In this document: piece by piece, positions 5,785 through 6,297 of the stretch | Layout: each line of letters begins with the position of its first letter | Position numbering within the stretch: the first letter of the stretch is position 1 | NCBI GenBank assembly: GCA_012735455.1 | Contig: JAAYHG010000301.1 | Location: forward strand, 1-6,297 | From: Bacillota bacterium | GTDB taxonomy: Bacteria > Bacillota > DTU030 > DUMP01 | Length of the DNA stretch: 6,297 bases | Reading direction: 5' to 3' | The notes under the pieces: model-generated | Databases searched by the model: none | Told to the model about the DNA's origin: nothing | Seen by the model: the letters and a program-made list of their open reading frames with translations, nothing else | Made by a program: the position numbers and the translations under genes

Positions 5785-5826
5785 ACCCTGTCCGTATCGT
5801 AAATAAAAATATTACCCAGTCCGTAT
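5785..5826. repeat. Pair of 13-bp direct repeats, possible operator
   Basis: ACCCTGTCCGTAT (5785-5797) and ACCCAGTCCGTAT (5814-5826) match at 12 of 13 positions and start 29 bp apart, close to three helical turns. The A/T-rich spacer contains AAATAAAAATATT. Just to the left, GCCCA recurs at 5762, 5771 and 5781. The spacing suits a dimeric regulator upstream of cas6 or the divergent operon, but chance cannot be excluded. Confidence 0.35.
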
Positions 5827-5952
5827 TTGACGGGGCTGCCATGGTAAAATCAAAGGTAAATAGTTGTTCTTCTGCAAATCTAGCAGGAACTTGAGACAAG
5901 TTAGAGGAATTACTTATTTGCCAGTGATAATGACTTGTTTTGAGGTGACTTC

Positions 5953-6297
5953 ATGTTTACCCTACCCGCTCTTAAAATTGCTTCCTATGAAATAACTCTA
6001 GAAGTCGGCCCTCTTGGCCTAAATCTTCCTGCCTTCAAAGGTTCTACCCTCCGCGGGGCTTTTGGATCTACCTTCCGTCGCCTTACCTGTGCCCGACATA
6101 ATGAGGAGAACTGTAAGGATTGCTTAGTGAAGGAAAACTGTCCCTACGCCCGTGTTTTTGAATCTGCTCCACCAGAAGGATCAACTGCGTTAACCAAGTA
6201 TGAAAGCATTCCACGACCTTTCGTATTTGAACCCCCCTTAGAGGATCGCACCCAATACGATCCTGGCGAGAAACTCACTTTTGGACTAGTATTGATA
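5953..6297 (+). CDS. cas6: Cas6-family CRISPR RNA endoribonuclease (RAMP), N-terminal part; cut by right window edge
   Basis: The frame is open from ATG 5953 to the edge (115 residues) and is preceded by GAGGTGA four bases upstream. Cas6 RAMP proteins cut precursor CRISPR RNA within repeats to give mature guides. Visible family features are a hydrophobic first strand (ALKIASYEITLEV), the conserved LPAFKGSTLRGAFGSTFRRL at 25-44, a Cys cluster (Cys46, 54, 57, 63, then PYARVFES), IPRPFVFEPPL at 86-96 and YDPGEKLTFGLVLI at 102-115. The Cys cluster is probably a zinc site (inference). The catalytic region and C-terminal Gly-rich loop lie outside the window. It is divergent from the NifX/MinD operon, and its T-ending codons (CTT, TCT, GCT) look different from the GC-rich genes to the left, consistent with a mobile defence island. 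Confidence 0.87.
   Translation, partial: MFTLPALKIASYEITLEVGPLGLNLPAFKGSTLRGAFGSTFRRLTCARHNEENCKDCLVKENCPYARVFESAPPEGSTALTKYESIPRPFVFEPPLEDRTQYDPGEKLTFGLVLI

Larger units (their letters stand above)
5412..5952. other. Divergent intergenic region between the NifX/MinD operon and cas6
   Basis: This 541-bp stretch has no confidently coding gene. From left to right it holds the leftward operon leader (5412 to about 5622) with two doubtful short ORFs and a GC-rich hairpin at 5542-5566, the sigma-A-like promoter at 5629-5657, an A/T inverted repeat at 5710-5725 (six T, GTCG, six A), a 13-bp direct repeat at 5785-5826, and the cas6 upstream region. For cas6 only weak promoter candidates are visible: an extended -10 TGGTAAAAT at 5842-5850 and GATAAT at 5926-5931, neither with a good -35. 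No CRISPR repeat, tRNA or -24/-12 sigma-54 site was seen. Confidence 0.7.

Noticed and set aside
5842..5931. cas6 promoter candidates TGGTAAAAT (5842-5850) and GATAAT (5926-5931), and TTGAGA near 5891 with 17-bp spacing to TTATTT
   Set aside because: Each has only one acceptable box, so none is strong enough to list as a promoter feature.
5412..5952. CRISPR repeats or a sigma-54 (-24/-12) site in the divergent region, looked for because of cas6 and because the Desulfovibrio ORP operons are known to use sigma-54
   Set aside because: No repeat of 24-37 bp with regular spacers, and no GG-N10-GC promoter in a suitable place, was seen by eye. The visible promoter is sigma-A-like.

Overview
The window looks like the chromosome of a strictly anaerobic, spore-former-type Firmicute (class Clostridia, Moorella/Peptococcaceae-like). 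The basis is the gene content: DUF4416, DUF401, a PRK06851-type double P-loop ATPase, and a cluster of NifX-domain proteins with ferredoxin-bearing MinD ATPases. Strong GGAGG-type ribosome binding sites and frequent GTG/TTG starts fit this. The assignment is inference; no rRNA, tRNA or marker gene is present.

Layout. Positions 1-5411 are read leftward (minus strand). A strong sigma-A-like promoter at 5629-5657 (TTGACT, 17-bp spacer, TATACT) drives a leader of about 210 nt. The gene order that follows is: DUF5320 Gly/aromatic-rich coiled-coil protein (5411-5088), NifX-like protein 1 (5056-4694), a 33-nt hairpin, NifX-like protein 2 (4587-4258), MinD/ferredoxin ATPase 1 (4241-3399), MinD/ferredoxin ATPase 2 (3402-2527, 4-bp overlap), and the double P-loop ATPase (2440-1313). 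A hairpin at 1269-1295 lies just past the last stop. A second leftward pair follows: DUF4416 (1161-613) and a DUF401 membrane protein cut by the left edge (562-1).

On the right, after a divergent intergenic region of about 540 bp, a rightward gene starts at 5953 and runs off the window. It encodes the N-terminal 115 residues of a Cas6-family CRISPR RNA endoribonuclease, so the window borders a CRISPR-Cas locus. No CRISPR repeat lies inside the window.

How the genes may work together. Two NifX/ORP-type cofactor-binding proteins beside two MinD/Mrp ATPases with inserted ferredoxin domains recall the 'orange protein' (ORP) complex loci of Desulfovibrio and related anaerobe clusters. The likely theme is ATP- and redox-dependent handling of a metal or metal-sulfur cluster, with the NifX proteins as carriers. 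The biological output is not known from sequence.

Points of most interest: (i) MinD ATPase 2 has Gly in place of the second Cys of its first ferredoxin motif, as in proteins carrying a [3Fe-4S] cluster; (ii) the operon leader holds a Cys-rich 53-codon reading frame interrupted by one UGA that is followed directly by a GC-rich hairpin, either a decayed or frameshifted zinc-ribbon gene or, more speculatively, a selenoprotein; (iii) the same leader holds a 12-codon ORF with a very strong ribosome binding site.
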